Source of the DNA: JBKQHQ01 sp052148715
GTDB lineage: Bacteria > Pseudomonadota > Alphaproteobacteria > Rhizobiales > Xanthobacteraceae
DNA: 64,000 nt
Direction: 5' to 3'
Assembly: GCA_052148715.1 (NCBI GenBank)
Contig: JBKQHQ010000144.1
Coordinates: 1 to 64,000 of the forward strand
In this document: positions 53,056 through 61,897 of the stretch, piece by piece
Layout: each line of letters begins with the position of its first letter
How positions within the stretch are numbered: the stretch's first letter is position 1
Made by a program: the position numbers and the translations under genes
Notes under the pieces: model-generated
Databases searched by the model: none
Told to the model about the DNA's origin: nothing
What the model saw: the letters and a program-made list of their open reading frames with translations, nothing else

Positions 53056-53157
53056 GCATTTCCTGGAAAAGTGGACACCGGTTTTCCGCAGGAAATGCGA
53101 CCAAATATAGAGAATTAGAGCGCTTCCCGGTTCAACGTAATCGGGAAGCGCTCTAAT
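53056..53157. repeat. Double-hairpin palindromic repeat
   Basis: The first hairpin has arms GCATTTCCTG (53056-53065) and CAGGAAATGC (53089-53098) with GGAAAAGTGGACACCGGTTTTCC between. The second has perfect 16-base arms, ATTAGAGCGCTTCCCG (53114-53129) and CGGGAAGCGCTCTAAT (53142-53157), around GTTCAACGTAAT. Such paired elements recur in Rhizobiales genomes. It lies in the 482-base gene-free stretch 53019-53500, which otherwise shows an AT-rich patch near 53340-53390 before the ParA-like gene. Confidence 0.8.
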
Positions 53158-53500
53158 GCGACGATCCCGCCCGTCGCCAATGGGCGTGTACTCCATTCCA
53201 TTGATTGCCTCATCAGCCGGTCCGGGCGCGCGGCGTGCCGTGTCCTCGTGCGGGGTCTTCGCAAGCCGCTCGCCCCAGCCCCGCGATCCAGCATTCGCGG
53301 TCGGTCAGCGAACCTCCCTGCGCTCAGAGCCTCGAGGCGGTAAGGTTAAGTATATTATCATTTCACGATATTCCGACAAAATGCTGAAATAGAGCAAGCG
53401 TGAATCCGCGGCCGCGGACGCGACGACGCCTGCTTGGCCCTATCCAGGCGGGGGCGAGATCACGCATACTTGTTGCTCTCTTGGATGGCTGGGGACGGTG

Positions 53501-54595
53501 ATGTGGGATTGGCTCGCAACATGGTTGGACCTCGTGCCGCCGGAATTCCGCGGCCAGACCATTTCCGGCGTGCTGGCAGCATTCGCGATCTTGGGGGCCA
53601 TTCTCGGCGGGATGATCAGAGGTCGGTTCAACCAACGCAAATTGCAAAGGATGGCGAACGAGGTGGAGCAGGGGGAGCGGGCGCTGGGGGGGCTGCTCAA
53701 TAGGCTCGGCCAGGACGACGCGGCGTTGTGGACGACATTCCCGATCCAGCTCCCTTTTAAGAATTTCAATGCACGTATCGAACGAGCCGCCGTGCCGATC
53801 CTGACCGTGGCCAACCTGAAAGGCGGCGTCGGCAAGACCACGCTGCTCGTCGATTTTGCCGGCTATTTGAGTCGGCTCGGAAAGCGGGTCCTGCTCATCG
53901 ATCTCGACTATCGAGGTGCCTTGACTGCCATGCTCCGGTCAGGCGGGTCCCCGAGAGCGTCGAAGGCGAATGAGCTGCTCAAGCGGGACCCGAGCTTCAG
54001 CAGGCTCACCGATCTCATGGAGGACCTCTCGCCGCAACTCCCCAACTGCTACTTGGTGCCGGCCTTCTATGAGTTGGCCCGTTTCGAGGACCTGCTGGTG
54101 ACCAGTTGGATGATCCGCGAGGGCGGCGACGACATACGCTATCGATTGGCGCGCGTGCTGCTGGACGACCGGGCTCGGCAAAGGTTCGATGTAGTCCTTA
54201 TCGATGCTCCGTCACGGCTTACGACCGGCATGGTCAACGCGCTGTGCGCCAGCACGCACCTCCTCGTTCCCACGACCTTCACGGCTCCTGCGGTGGATGC
54301 GGTTGAAAATTTCTTGACCGTGATCAAAAGCACCTTCGTTGGCAATCTCAACCCTAAGCTCAAGGTTATCGGGGTGCTGGAGACTTTAAGTTCCCCGTCA
54401 ATCGAGGGCCAAACGCGGGAGCAGGCGCACCGCACCATCGCGGACAGCTTGCAGAAGTCGTTCCCGGATGTCCGGGTGCTCGACAACAGTATCCCACGCC
54501 GTACAGCGTCGGGGGCAGAAGGCGGCAGCGTCTTTGACAGCATCCCGGAATTGGACGTGGTCTTCAACGAGATTAGAGAAAAGATCGGCCTCTGA
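53501..54595 (+). CDS. Membrane-anchored ParA/MinD-like ATPase
   Basis: A 364-residue protein. A single N-terminal helix at about residues 20-40 (TISGVLAAFAILGAILGGMI) is followed by a basic and coiled-coil segment to residue 70. The ATPase has the deviant Walker A NLKGGVGKTTLLVD (residues 106-119) with the signature Lys, VLLIDLDYRGALTAML as switch I, and DVVLIDAPSRLTTGMVNAL as Walker B, ending with IPRRTASGAEGGSV. It resembles ParA-family AAA ATPases of unknown cargo. No parB or parS is adjacent. The ATG at 53501 has a GGGGA site. Confidence 0.82.
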   Translation: MWDWLATWLDLVPPEFRGQTISGVLAAFAILGAILGGMIRGRFNQRKLQRMANEVEQGERALGGLLNRLGQDDAALWTTFPIQLPFKNFNARIERAAVPILTVANLKGGVGKTTLLVDFAGYLSRLGKRVLLIDLDYRGALTAMLRSGGSPRASKANELLKRDPSFSRLTDLMEDLSPQLPNCYLVPAFYELARFEDLLVTSWMIREGGDDIRYRLARVLLDDRARQRFDVVLIDAPSRLTTGMVNALCASTHLLVPTTFTAPAVDAVENFLTVIKSTFVGNLNPKLKVIGVLETLSSPSIEGQTREQAHRTIADSLQKSFPDVRVLDNSIPRRTASGAEGGSVFDSIPELDVVFNEIREKIGL

Positions 54596-54634
54596 AGGTT
54601 GGTCAGAGCGCTCGCGTGCAGCATCTGTCTAGCG

Positions 54635-55102
54635 CTAATTCTTCGACAGCGTGCCGTAGGCGACGATGGTGTTGCCGCGGATCGTGCCGAACCATCCCAA
54701 GTCGAGATTGTCGCCTTCGCGCGCCAGGGTGATGGTGCCGTCCGGGCAGCGGCCGCCCTGGTCGGCGCGGCCCATGGTGATGATCTCGACGAAAAAGACG
54801 TACGACTTCGTTGACCCGACGCGGGTGAGCTTGCCCGCACAACCGAGGTCGCTGTAGGTCGTTTGCGCCCCTTTGGCGCTGATGGCGATCTCGAACTTGA
54901 ACGGCGTCGTGCTGCCGACTTGGTTGAGCTGACCGCTCCAGGTGCCGGTGACGTTGGGGCCTGCCGGCGCCGAGTGCTTCGTGCTCTTGGGTGCAGGAGC
55001 CGGCGGGCTTGCTCCGGGCGGCTCCTGTGCGGTCGCCGGCGCAATGGCGGTTGCCGCGGCGAGCATCAGCGTCGTCGCGCCGGCACGAAAGATTTGGATC
55101 AT
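54635..55102 (-). CDS. Exported hypothetical protein
   Basis: A 155-residue protein with a signal peptide (MIQIFRAGATTLMLAAATAI, cleaved near ATA-Q) and a Pro/Ala-rich linker. The body reads NVTGTWSGQLNQVGSTTPFKFEIAISAKGAQTTYSDLGCAGKLTRVGSTKSYVFFVEIIT (cited in pieces), with two Cys (DLGCAGKL and GGRCPDG) that may form a disulfide. The fold could be a lipocalin-like barrel. The ATG at 55102 has GAGGGAA upstream. It is divergent from the enamidase gene. Confidence 0.7.
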   Translation of the reverse strand: MIQIFRAGATTLMLAAATAIAPATAQEPPGASPPAPAPKSTKHSAPAGPNVTGTWSGQLNQVGSTTPFKFEIAISAKGAQTTYSDLGCAGKLTRVGSTKSYVFFVEIITMGRADQGGRCPDGTITLAREGDNLDLGWFGTIRGNTIVAYGTLSKN

Positions 55103-55232
55103 GGTTGCTTCCCTCAAGTCGATCAGGCCGCGTATTGGAGGGCAGGCGCGCCGGTCGGCGCGATAGTTGGTGCTCGCAACGCCCCCCAGATTGCCATAGA
55201 TACTAGGGCCCCGCATTGTGGAGAACAATTCT

Positions 55233-56432
55233 ATGGCTCATGAGGAAGCCCGCGGCCGGCAGGGGCCGGCCAAGCTTGTCATCCGCAATATCGGACTGCT
55301 GCTGAGCGGGGACCTGCGAAAACCCATCCTTGATGCGGATACCATCGTCGCGGTCGACGGCCGGATCAGCGCGGTCGGACGCGGCAAGGATGTCGATACG
55401 GCGCAGGCGACGACGGTTGTCGACGCCAACGGCACCGCGGTTGCGCCCGGATTGATCGACAGCCACGTCCATCCGGTCGCGGGCGACTGGACGCCGCGGC
55501 AGAATCAGCTGGGTTGGATCGATAGCTTCCTGCATGGCGGCGTCACGACCATGATTTCAGCCGGCGAGGTGCATACCCCCGGCCGCCCGCGCGATATCGT
55601 CGGCCTCAAGGCCATGGCGGTCTTCGCCCAGCGCGCGTTTTCGGCCTTCCGGCCGAGCGGCGTCAAGGTTCATGCCGGCGCTCCTTGCATCGAGCCCGGC
55701 ATGGTGGAGGAGGATTTTAGGGAGCTCGCCGCCGCCGGCGTCAAGCTTCTCGGCGAGGTCGGCCTTGGCGGCGTCAAGGACGGTCCGACGGCGCGCAGGA
55801 TGGTGGATTGGGCGCGCAAATACGGCATCCAGAGCACGATCCATACAGGCGGTCCGTCGATTCCCGGCTCCGGCCTGATCGACAAGGACGTGGTGCTGGA
55901 GGTCGACACCGATGTGGTCGGCCACATCAACGGCGGGCATACGGCGTTGCCGGATGGTCAGATCCGCTGCATCTGCGAGGGCTGCCGCCGCGGCCTCGAG
56001 CTCGTGCATAACGGCAACGAGCGCGCGGCCCTCTTTACGCTTCGGATTGCCAAGGAAATGAACCAGCTCGAGCGCGTCATTCTGGGGACCGATGCGCCGG
56101 CCGGCTCCGGCGTGCAGCCGCTGGGCATCGTCCGCATGGTGGCGATGCTGTCGTCGCTCGGCGACGTGCCCGCCGAGATCGCCTTCTGCTTTGCCACCGG
56201 CAACACCGCGCGTCTGCGCACGCTCGATTGCGGCCTCGTCGAGGTCGGGCGGTCGGCGGATTTCGTTTTCATGGACAAGGCCCAGCACTCCGCCGGCAAG
56301 GATCTGCTCGACAGCGTTGCCCTCGGCGATCTGCCCGGCATCGGCATGACGATCATCGACGGCATCGTGCGCACCGAGCGCAGCCGCAACACGCCGCCGG
56401 CGACCAAGCTGCCGGCGCTCGTCGCGACCTGA
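55233..56432 (+). CDS. ena: Enamidase-like amidohydrolase
   Basis: A 399-residue amidohydrolase. The metal-site opening LIDSHVHPVAGDWTPRQNQLG, GGVTTMISAGEVHTPGRPRD, FRPSGVKVHAGAPCIEPGMVEEDF, TIHTGGPSIPGSG, VGHINGGHTALP and ILGTDAPAGSGVQPLGIVR follow the enamidase of Eubacterium barkeri closely as I recall it. Enamidase opens 1,4,5,6-tetrahydro-6-oxonicotinate to 2-formylglutarate and ammonia. Together with the reductase at the window end this supports a reductive nicotinate route. The ATG at 55233 or the GTG at 55218 is the start. Confidence 0.82.
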   Translation: MAHEEARGRQGPAKLVIRNIGLLLSGDLRKPILDADTIVAVDGRISAVGRGKDVDTAQATTVVDANGTAVAPGLIDSHVHPVAGDWTPRQNQLGWIDSFLHGGVTTMISAGEVHTPGRPRDIVGLKAMAVFAQRAFSAFRPSGVKVHAGAPCIEPGMVEEDFRELAAAGVKLLGEVGLGGVKDGPTARRMVDWARKYGIQSTIHTGGPSIPGSGLIDKDVVLEVDTDVVGHINGGHTALPDGQIRCICEGCRRGLELVHNGNERAALFTLRIAKEMNQLERVILGTDAPAGSGVQPLGIVRMVAMLSSLGDVPAEIAFCFATGNTARLRTLDCGLVEVGRSADFVFMDKAQHSAGKDLLDSVALGDLPGIGMTIIDGIVRTERSRNTPPATKLPALVAT

Positions 56433-56529
56433 TTGCCGTGGTTGACTGGACGCTTCGACACTCGGCCGCGGCCGATGCTGGAAGAAAGGCGGCCGACCGG
56501 CTTGAGGGCGCTCGCTGCAGCTGACGCGT

Positions 56530-56606
56530 GTCATTGCGAGGGCGCCCAGCGCCTGCGGCGATCGCGCGCCACAGGCACGAGATTGCCTCGCTTCGCTCGC
56601 AATGAC
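56530..56606. repeat. Palindromic repeat (GTCATTGCGAG type)
   Basis: GTCATTGCGAG at 56530-56540 and CTCGCAATGAC at 56596-56606 are perfect 11-base arms. The interior, with CTTCGCTCG, is as found in the common Bradyrhizobiaceae repeat. It lies between the convergent enamidase and MarR genes and may terminate both. Confidence 0.8.
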
Positions 56607-56618
56607 ATCTACGGCCGC

Positions 56619-57074
56619 TCAGCGCAGTTTCTTGAGCAGCGTGAGCAGGACTTCGCGCTCATTTTCCGTCAGGGGCGCGAGCGTCTCCTCGCTGATCGCG
56701 GCGGCCTTGGCGAGCATCTGCTCGGTCAGCGCGCGGCCGTTCTTGGTCAGGGCCACGATGAGACGGCGGCCGTCGCCGGGATCGGGTTGCGTCTGCGTGA
56801 GGCCGCGGACGGTCAGCCGATCCACCACTCCCTTGATGGTCGCAACGTCCATGGCGGTTAGCCGCCCGAGCAGGTTCTGCGAGCAGGGACCGACTTCGAA
56901 GAGCTTCGACAATGCGGCCCACTGGGTCGGCGTGGTGTCATCGCCGATCCCGCGCGTGAATAAGGTCGTGTGGCGCTGGTTGACCTGGCGCAGGATGAAG
57001 CCGATTTGCTCGTCGAGACTATAGGCGGGCGCGCCATTCTTTCGGCGGCGCTTCACGGCGGTCAAAACGCTCAT
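56619..57074 (-). CDS. MarR-family transcriptional regulator
   Basis: A 151-residue MarR protein: PAYSLDEQIGFILRQVNQRHTTLFTRGIGDDTTPTQWAALSKL at the N-terminus, wing-helix core QNLLGRLTAMDVATIKGVVDRLTVRGLTQTQPDPGDGRRLIVALT (in pieces), and a C-terminal dimerisation helix. Its TPTQWAAL and PGDGRRLIV segments are near those of nicotinate-pathway MarR regulators such as NicR, which responds to 6-hydroxynicotinate. It lies next to the enamidase and upstream of nothing else on its strand, so it probably controls this island. Confidence 0.82.
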   Translation of the reverse strand: MSVLTAVKRRRKNGAPAYSLDEQIGFILRQVNQRHTTLFTRGIGDDTTPTQWAALSKLFEVGPCSQNLLGRLTAMDVATIKGVVDRLTVRGLTQTQPDPGDGRRLIVALTKNGRALTEQMLAKAAAISEETLAPLTENEREVLLTLLKKLR

Positions 57075-57120
57075 CCATTCCCCCCGGTCGTTGCCTTGCA
57101 GTGCTCTTTATCCGCTCACG

Positions 57121-57825
57121 TCAAACCGCGAGATAGGTGTCGCGGATCTCGGGGCTGGCCTCAAGCTCCGCCATCGTTCCGCCGAAGCGGATACGGCCCT
57201 TCTCGATGATATAGACTCGATCCGAGATGAGCTTGGCGAAATGCAAGTTCTGCTCGGACAACACGACGCTCAGACCCTCGCGCTTCAGGGCGAGGATGGC
57301 GCGCGCCATCTGCTCGACGATTTTTGGCGCGAGGCCTTCCGACGGCTCGTCGAGCAGCACAAGCGAAGGGTTGCCCATCAGCGTGCGCGCGATGGTCAGC
57401 ATCTGCTGCTCGCCGCCACTCACGCGGCCGCCCGGGCGGTCACGCATTTCGGCGAGGTTGGGAAACAGCGTGAACAACTTTTCCCGCGTCCAGGTCGGCG
57501 CCGTGGGCCGCGGCGCCTGCTCGCCGACCATCAGATTCTCGTCCACGGTGAGCTCGGAGAAAATCCGCCGATCTTCCGGCACGTAGCCAAGGCCGCGGCG
57601 CGCGATTTGGTGGGTCGGCAGTCGCGATATATCCTCGCCGTCGAAGACGATCCGGCCTTCGCGCGATGCGACGAGACCGACAATCGAGCGCAGCGTCGTG
57701 CTCTTGCCCGCGCCGTTGCGGCCGAGGAGGGCGATCACCTCGCGTTCGGGGACATCGAGCCCTATGTCGAACAGGATATGGGCCGGTCCGTAGCGGCTGT
57801 TGAGACCGGAGACCGAGAGCCTCAT
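57121..57825 (-). CDS. livF: Branched-chain-type ABC transporter ATP-binding protein LivF
   Basis: A 234-residue ATPase of the LivF family. Walker A is LLGRNGAGKSTTLRSIVG, then GEDISRLPTHQIARRGLGYVPEDRRIFSELTVDENL (abbreviated), signature RVSGGEQQMLTIARTLMG and Walker B LVLLDEPSEGLAPKIVEQM. It overlaps livG by four bases (ATGA). As the last gene of the Liv-type operon it works with LivG to drive uptake, here presumably of a carboxylate such as nicotinate. Confidence 0.92.
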   Translation of the reverse strand: MRLSVSGLNSRYGPAHILFDIGLDVPEREVIALLGRNGAGKSTTLRSIVGLVASREGRIVFDGEDISRLPTHQIARRGLGYVPEDRRIFSELTVDENLMVGEQAPRPTAPTWTREKLFTLFPNLAEMRDRPGGRVSGGEQQMLTIARTLMGNPSLVLLDEPSEGLAPKIVEQMARAILALKREGLSVVLSEQNLHFAKLISDRVYIIEKGRIRFGGTMAELEASPEIRDTYLAV

Positions 57826-58613
57826 GCGGGTGCACCCTCGATATTGCGCGCATCGTAGACCGTGCCGTCGCCGAGATAGACGGTCCGCACGTCGGGGTTG
57901 CGGCGGACCTCCTCCGGCGTGCCGCGGGCGATCAGCACGCCGCGATCGAGCACCATGATGCGGTCCGCGTGCTCGAACACGACATCCATGTCGTGCTCGG
58001 TAAAGAGGACCCCGATCGATTGCTCGCGGGCAATGCGCGCGGTCAGGCGCATCAGCTCCGTGCGCTCCTTCGGCGCCATGCCGGCGGTCGGCTCATCCAT
58101 CAGCAGGAGTTTCGGTTTGTTGGCGAGCGCGATAGCGAGTTCGAGGCGCTTGAGATTGCCATAGGCAAGCTCGCCGCACGGCCGTTCGGCTTCATCGAGC
58201 ATGCCGACAAGATCGAGGAGTTGGTCGGCCTCCGCTTGATGACAGCGGCCGGCAAAGCGATGCAGCATGAAAAGCTCACGATAGTCGGACAGCAACGCCA
58301 CCTGCACGTTCTCGCGCACCGTCATCGACGCGAATGTCGCGGTGATCTGAAACGTCCGGCCGACGCCGAGGCGCCAGATGGCGCGCGGCGGCGTCCCGGT
58401 CGTGTCGTGATCGAGGATGCGGATGCGGCCGACATCGGGCGGGATTTGCCCGCTGAGCATGTTGAAGCAGGTGCTCTTGCCGGCGCCGTTCGGGCCGATG
58501 AGCGCGAGAATCTCGCCGGCGTCGAGCGCGAAGGATACGTCCCTGACCGCGTGGACGCCGCCATACGACTTCGACAGTCGTTCGGCCAGTAAGAGCGGTG
58601 CACCGGCGGTCAT
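57822..58613 (-). CDS. livG: Branched-chain-type ABC transporter ATP-binding protein LivG
   Basis: A 263-residue ATPase of the LivG family. Walker A is LIGPNGAGKSTCFNMLSGQI, then GTPPRAIWRLGVGRTFQI, signature ELAYGNLKRLELAIALANKPKLLLMDEPTAGM (LAYG variant), and the switch His in GVLFTEHDMDVVFEHADRIMVLDRG. It overlaps both livHM and livF by four bases, indicating tight coupling. Confidence 0.92.
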   Translation of the reverse strand: MTAGAPLLLAERLSKSYGGVHAVRDVSFALDAGEILALIGPNGAGKSTCFNMLSGQIPPDVGRIRILDHDTTGTPPRAIWRLGVGRTFQITATFASMTVRENVQVALLSDYRELFMLHRFAGRCHQAEADQLLDLVGMLDEAERPCGELAYGNLKRLELAIALANKPKLLLMDEPTAGMAPKERTELMRLTARIAREQSIGVLFTEHDMDVVFEHADRIMVLDRGVLIARGTPEEVRRNPDVRTVYLGDGTVYDARNIEGAPA

Positions 58614-60496
58614 TGCGCGGCTTCCATCTTTGCCTGGCCGAGCTTCGCCTTGCCGCTTCGCGCCAGCCCGCGCGACATCAGCTCCTCGGTGAACCCGACG
58701 ATGCCTTTCGGGAACGCGACGACGAGCCCCACGATGATCAGGCCGAGGACCAGCTTGGAATAGTCGGTCTGGCTCATGAGCCAGATGGCGAGCGTCTTGT
58801 AGACGACAGCGCCGACGATGGCGCCGGAAACGGTCTCGATGCCGCCGAGCAGCACCATCACGAGCCCATCGACCGAATTGGAGATCGCCAGGTTTTCAGG
58901 AAACACGCTGCCCTTGAGAAATGCGAGGAGGGCGCCGGCGAAGGCTGCGAACGTGCCGGCGATCGCGAAGGCGATCCATTGCGTCGTCTTGCGGTCGATA
59001 CCGATCGCCTCCGCCCGCAAGACGGAATCCCGCGTTGCCCGCAAGCCGTAGCCGAACGGCGCGAACACGAGCACGCGCAGCGCCGCGATGGCCAGAACGG
59101 CGACGGCGAGCGTGAGATAGTAGAAGCCGGTCGGGTTGGCCGCCCACGCCGACGGCCATACGCCGAGAATGCCGTTGTCGCCGCCGGTGACCTCGATCCA
59201 CTGGACGGCGATCGACCAGGCGATCTGCGCGAAGGCAAGCGTCAGCATCGCGAAATAGACCCCGGACAGGCGCACGCAAAACCAACCGCACACGATCGCG
59301 CCGCCAAGCCCGAGCAAGGGGCCGAGCAGCAAAGCGAGCTCCATCGGCAAGCCGGCACCCTTGGCGAGGAACGCCGCGCCATAGGCGCCGAGCCCGAAAT
59401 AGGCGGCATGGCCGAACGAGGCGAGCCCGCCGACCGTCATCAGGAATTGGAGGCTTGCGGCGAACAGCGTGAAGATGAGAATCTCCGCGCCGACGGTAAG
59501 CGCATATTTGCCGGCGCAGAGCGGCAACGCGGCCGCCACGGCGACGATCGCCGCCACGGCAATCCGTTCGCGCGTCGTCATCGGCCGCCACGGTCGAATG
59601 CTGAGGCCCACGGTCTGACGCACCGGTCCCTCGGGCCGGCCGAGCAGCCCGAAGGGGCGTACGACCAGCACGCAGGCCATGACGAGGAAGACGAGAACGA
59701 GCGAAATTTTTGGAAAGATCAGGATGCCGAAGGCGTTGAGCTCCGACACGATCACCGCGGCGATGAAGGCGCCGAGCACGTTGCCGAGTCCGCCGATCAC
59801 GACCACGACGAACACCTCGACGATGATGCTCAGATCCATCGCGTGGCTCGCCGCGTCGCGCGGGATCTGCAACGCGCCGCCGAAGCCCGCCAAGAAGACG
59901 CCGAGTGCAAAGACGCTGGTGAACAGCCATTTCTGATTGACGCCCAGCGCGGCCACCATGTCGCGGTCCTGCGTCGCCGCCCGCACGAGGACGCCCCAGC
60001 GCGTCCGGTAGAAGATTAGCCAAAGCACGCCGAGAACCGCAGGCCCGAGCCCGACGAGCAGCAGATCGTAGGCCGGAACGGCGAGGCCCAGAATATCGAC
60101 GGCGCCGCGAAAACCCGGCGCGCGGGGGCCAACCAGATCCTCCGGTCCCCAGATCAGGAGAACGAGGTCCTCGACGACCAGTGTCACGCCAAAGGTCGCC
60201 AGCAGCTGAAACAGCTCTGGTGCGCGATAGATGCGGCGCAGCAGAACCATCTCGAGGAGCGTGCCGAGCAGCGCGGTGGCGAGCGCCGCGGCGACGAGCC
60301 CGCCCCAGAAGCCAACTGCGCCGGCGAAGCGCTGCGTCAAGGTGTAGGCGATGTAGGCGCCGATCATATAGAAGGCGCCGTGCGCGAAATTCACGATCCG
60401 CGTCACGCCGAAGATGATCGACAGGCCCGACGCCACGAGAAACAACGAGGAGGCGGACGCTAGTCCCGTCAGAAACTGGACGACCAGGAATTCCAC
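58610..60496 (-). CDS. Fused LivH-LivM ABC transporter permease
   Basis: A 628-residue protein that combines both permease subunits. Residues 1-290 are LivH-like (FLTGLASASSLFLVASGLSIIFGVTRIVNFAHGAFYM and VRAATQDRDMVAALGVN; IGGLGNVLGAFIAAVIVSEL). Residues 310-610 are LivM-like (FTLFAASLQFLMTVGGLASFGHAAYFGLGAYGAAFL, RLSGVYFAMLTLAFAQIAWSI, RATRDSVLRAEAIGID and LLGGIETVSGAIVGAVVYKT). The GTG start at 60496 is the end of the open frame. Fused LivHM permeases are known, though separate genes are the rule. Confidence 0.92.
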   Translation of the reverse strand: MEFLVVQFLTGLASASSLFLVASGLSIIFGVTRIVNFAHGAFYMIGAYIAYTLTQRFAGAVGFWGGLVAAALATALLGTLLEMVLLRRIYRAPELFQLLATFGVTLVVEDLVLLIWGPEDLVGPRAPGFRGAVDILGLAVPAYDLLLVGLGPAVLGVLWLIFYRTRWGVLVRAATQDRDMVAALGVNQKWLFTSVFALGVFLAGFGGALQIPRDAASHAMDLSIIVEVFVVVVIGGLGNVLGAFIAAVIVSELNAFGILIFPKISLVLVFLVMACVLVVRPFGLLGRPEGPVRQTVGLSIRPWRPMTTRERIAVAAIVAVAAALPLCAGKYALTVGAEILIFTLFAASLQFLMTVGGLASFGHAAYFGLGAYGAAFLAKGAGLPMELALLLGPLLGLGGAIVCGWFCVRLSGVYFAMLTLAFAQIAWSIAVQWIEVTGGDNGILGVWPSAWAANPTGFYYLTLAVAVLAIAALRVLVFAPFGYGLRATRDSVLRAEAIGIDRKTTQWIAFAIAGTFAAFAGALLAFLKGSVFPENLAISNSVDGLVMVLLGGIETVSGAIVGAVVYKTLAIWLMSQTDYSKLVLGLIIVGLVVAFPKGIVGFTEELMSRGLARSGKAKLGQAKMEAAQ

Positions 60497-60540
60497 GGAA
60501 GACCTTCTGCCCTACGCTGCTCGCAGCCAACAATCGCTCC

Positions 60541-60627
60541 CGTCATGGCCTTGCCTGTCACGGCCATCCACGACTTTTGACGCGGCGAAGCAAGTCGTGG
60601 ATGGCCGGAACAGGTCCGGCCATGACG
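60541..60627. repeat. Palindromic repeat (GTCATGGCC type)
   Basis: CGTCATGGCC and GGCCATGACG form the outer arms, and CGGCCATCCACGACTT with AAGTCGTGGATGGCCG form perfect 16-base inner arms. It occupies the gap between the substrate-binding protein gene and the permease gene, a common position for processing that raises the binding-protein level. Confidence 0.85.
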
Positions 60628-60640
60628 CGGAAGAACCGCG

Positions 60641-61846
60641 TCAGTTCGACGGGCGCATCGATTTCGTTTCCTCCTCGCTCGGCAGGTATTTGGCGCCGTC
60701 GCGGTAGGTGACGTCGACCAGCACGCCCTTGCCGTCCTTCAGGGCGGTCTTGCCGACGAAGGTGCCGAGCGTCGATTGATGATCGACCTTGCGATAGACG
60801 ATCGACCCGAACGGAGTCATCACGCCGATGCCCTCGGCCGCGTCGACGAGCTTTTCGGTATCGGTCGAACCGGCCTTGGCGATGATGGCCGCGATCGACT
60901 TAAAGGTCGTGTAACCGACGACCGAGCCGAGCCGCGGATAGTCGTTGAATTTCGCCTGATAGGCCTTGAGGAAGGCGTCATGCTCGGGCGTGTTGACCGC
61001 GCTCCACGGATAGCCGGTGACGATCCAGCCGGTCGGGGTCTCCTCCTTCAGCGGATCGAGATATTCGGGCTCGCCGGTGAGAAAACTCACCACGGCGCGG
61101 TCCTTGAACAGGCCGCGCGTGTTGCCCTCGCGCACGAACTTCACGAGGTCGGCGCCGAAGGTGACGTTGAGGATCGCGTCAGGCGACTTGCTGGCGAGCG
61201 CCTGGACGAACGCGCCGGCGTCGATCTTGCCTTGCGGCGGCCACTGCTCGTCGACCCACTCGATGTCGGGGCGCTTGGCCGAGAGGAGCTTTTTGAAGAC
61301 GGCAACGGCCGACTGGCCATATTCGTAGTTGGGCGCGATCGTCGCCCATTTCTTGGCCGGGAGCTTGGCCGCTTCCTCGGCCAGCATGGCGGCCTGCACA
61401 TAGTTGGAGGGTCGCAAGCGAAAGACGTAGCGGTGCCCCTGGCTCCAGGTCACGGCGTCGGTCAAAGGCTCGGCGGCGAGGAAAAACACCTTTTTCTGCT
61501 TGGCAAAGTCGGACACGGCGAGCCCGATATTGGAGAAGAAGGTGCCGGCGAGCAGCACGACCTCATCCTTCGAGACGAGCTCGTTTGCCGCGGTCACGGC
61601 GTCGGCCGGCTTGCCGCCGTCATCCTTGGAGATGACGACGAGCTTCTTGCCGAGCACGCCGCCTGCCGCATTGATCTCTTCGACCGCGAGCTGCCAGCCT
61701 TTGCGATAGGGCTCCGTGAAGGCCGGAAGCCCCGAATAGCTGTTGATCTCGCCGATCTTGATCTCGCTTTGCGCACGGGCCGCCGTCGTGGCCCCCGCGG
61801 CGATGAGCAGTGCGAGCACCGCCGACAAGCGCAATCCAGATTTCAT
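60641..61846 (-). CDS. ABC transporter substrate-binding protein, Liv type
   Basis: A 401-residue periplasmic binding protein with a signal peptide (LRLSAVLALLIAAGATTAARA-Q). The start is ATG at 61846 with AAGGAG upstream. The domain is the branched-chain amino acid/amide class: EIKIGEINSYSGLPAFTEPYRKGWQLAVEEINAAGGVLGKKLVVISKDDGG, WATIAPNYEYGQSAV and VVGYTTFKSIAAIIAKAGS (in pieces). In Rhizobiales many such proteins bind aromatic or heterocyclic acids. The gene is followed by the fused permease and two ATPases, so the importer is complete. Confidence 0.9.
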   Translation of the reverse strand: MKSGLRLSAVLALLIAAGATTAARAQSEIKIGEINSYSGLPAFTEPYRKGWQLAVEEINAAGGVLGKKLVVISKDDGGKPADAVTAANELVSKDEVVLLAGTFFSNIGLAVSDFAKQKKVFFLAAEPLTDAVTWSQGHRYVFRLRPSNYVQAAMLAEEAAKLPAKKWATIAPNYEYGQSAVAVFKKLLSAKRPDIEWVDEQWPPQGKIDAGAFVQALASKSPDAILNVTFGADLVKFVREGNTRGLFKDRAVVSFLTGEPEYLDPLKEETPTGWIVTGYPWSAVNTPEHDAFLKAYQAKFNDYPRLGSVVGYTTFKSIAAIIAKAGSTDTEKLVDAAEGIGVMTPFGSIVYRKVDHQSTLGTFVGKTALKDGKGVLVDVTYRDGAKYLPSEEETKSMRPSN

Positions 61847-61897
61847 CTTGCTCTCCTTCTGTTTGCGAGGATGTCGCTCGACCGCCACCGGCGCGGC

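Noticed and set aside
53056..53157. A possible start of a CRISPR-like repeat array
   Set aside because: The two hairpins differ from each other and there are no regularly spaced copies or cas genes; they are palindromic repeats.
60541..60627. An insertion-sequence end
   Set aside because: There is no transposase frame and no flanking target duplication; the structure is a short palindromic repeat.
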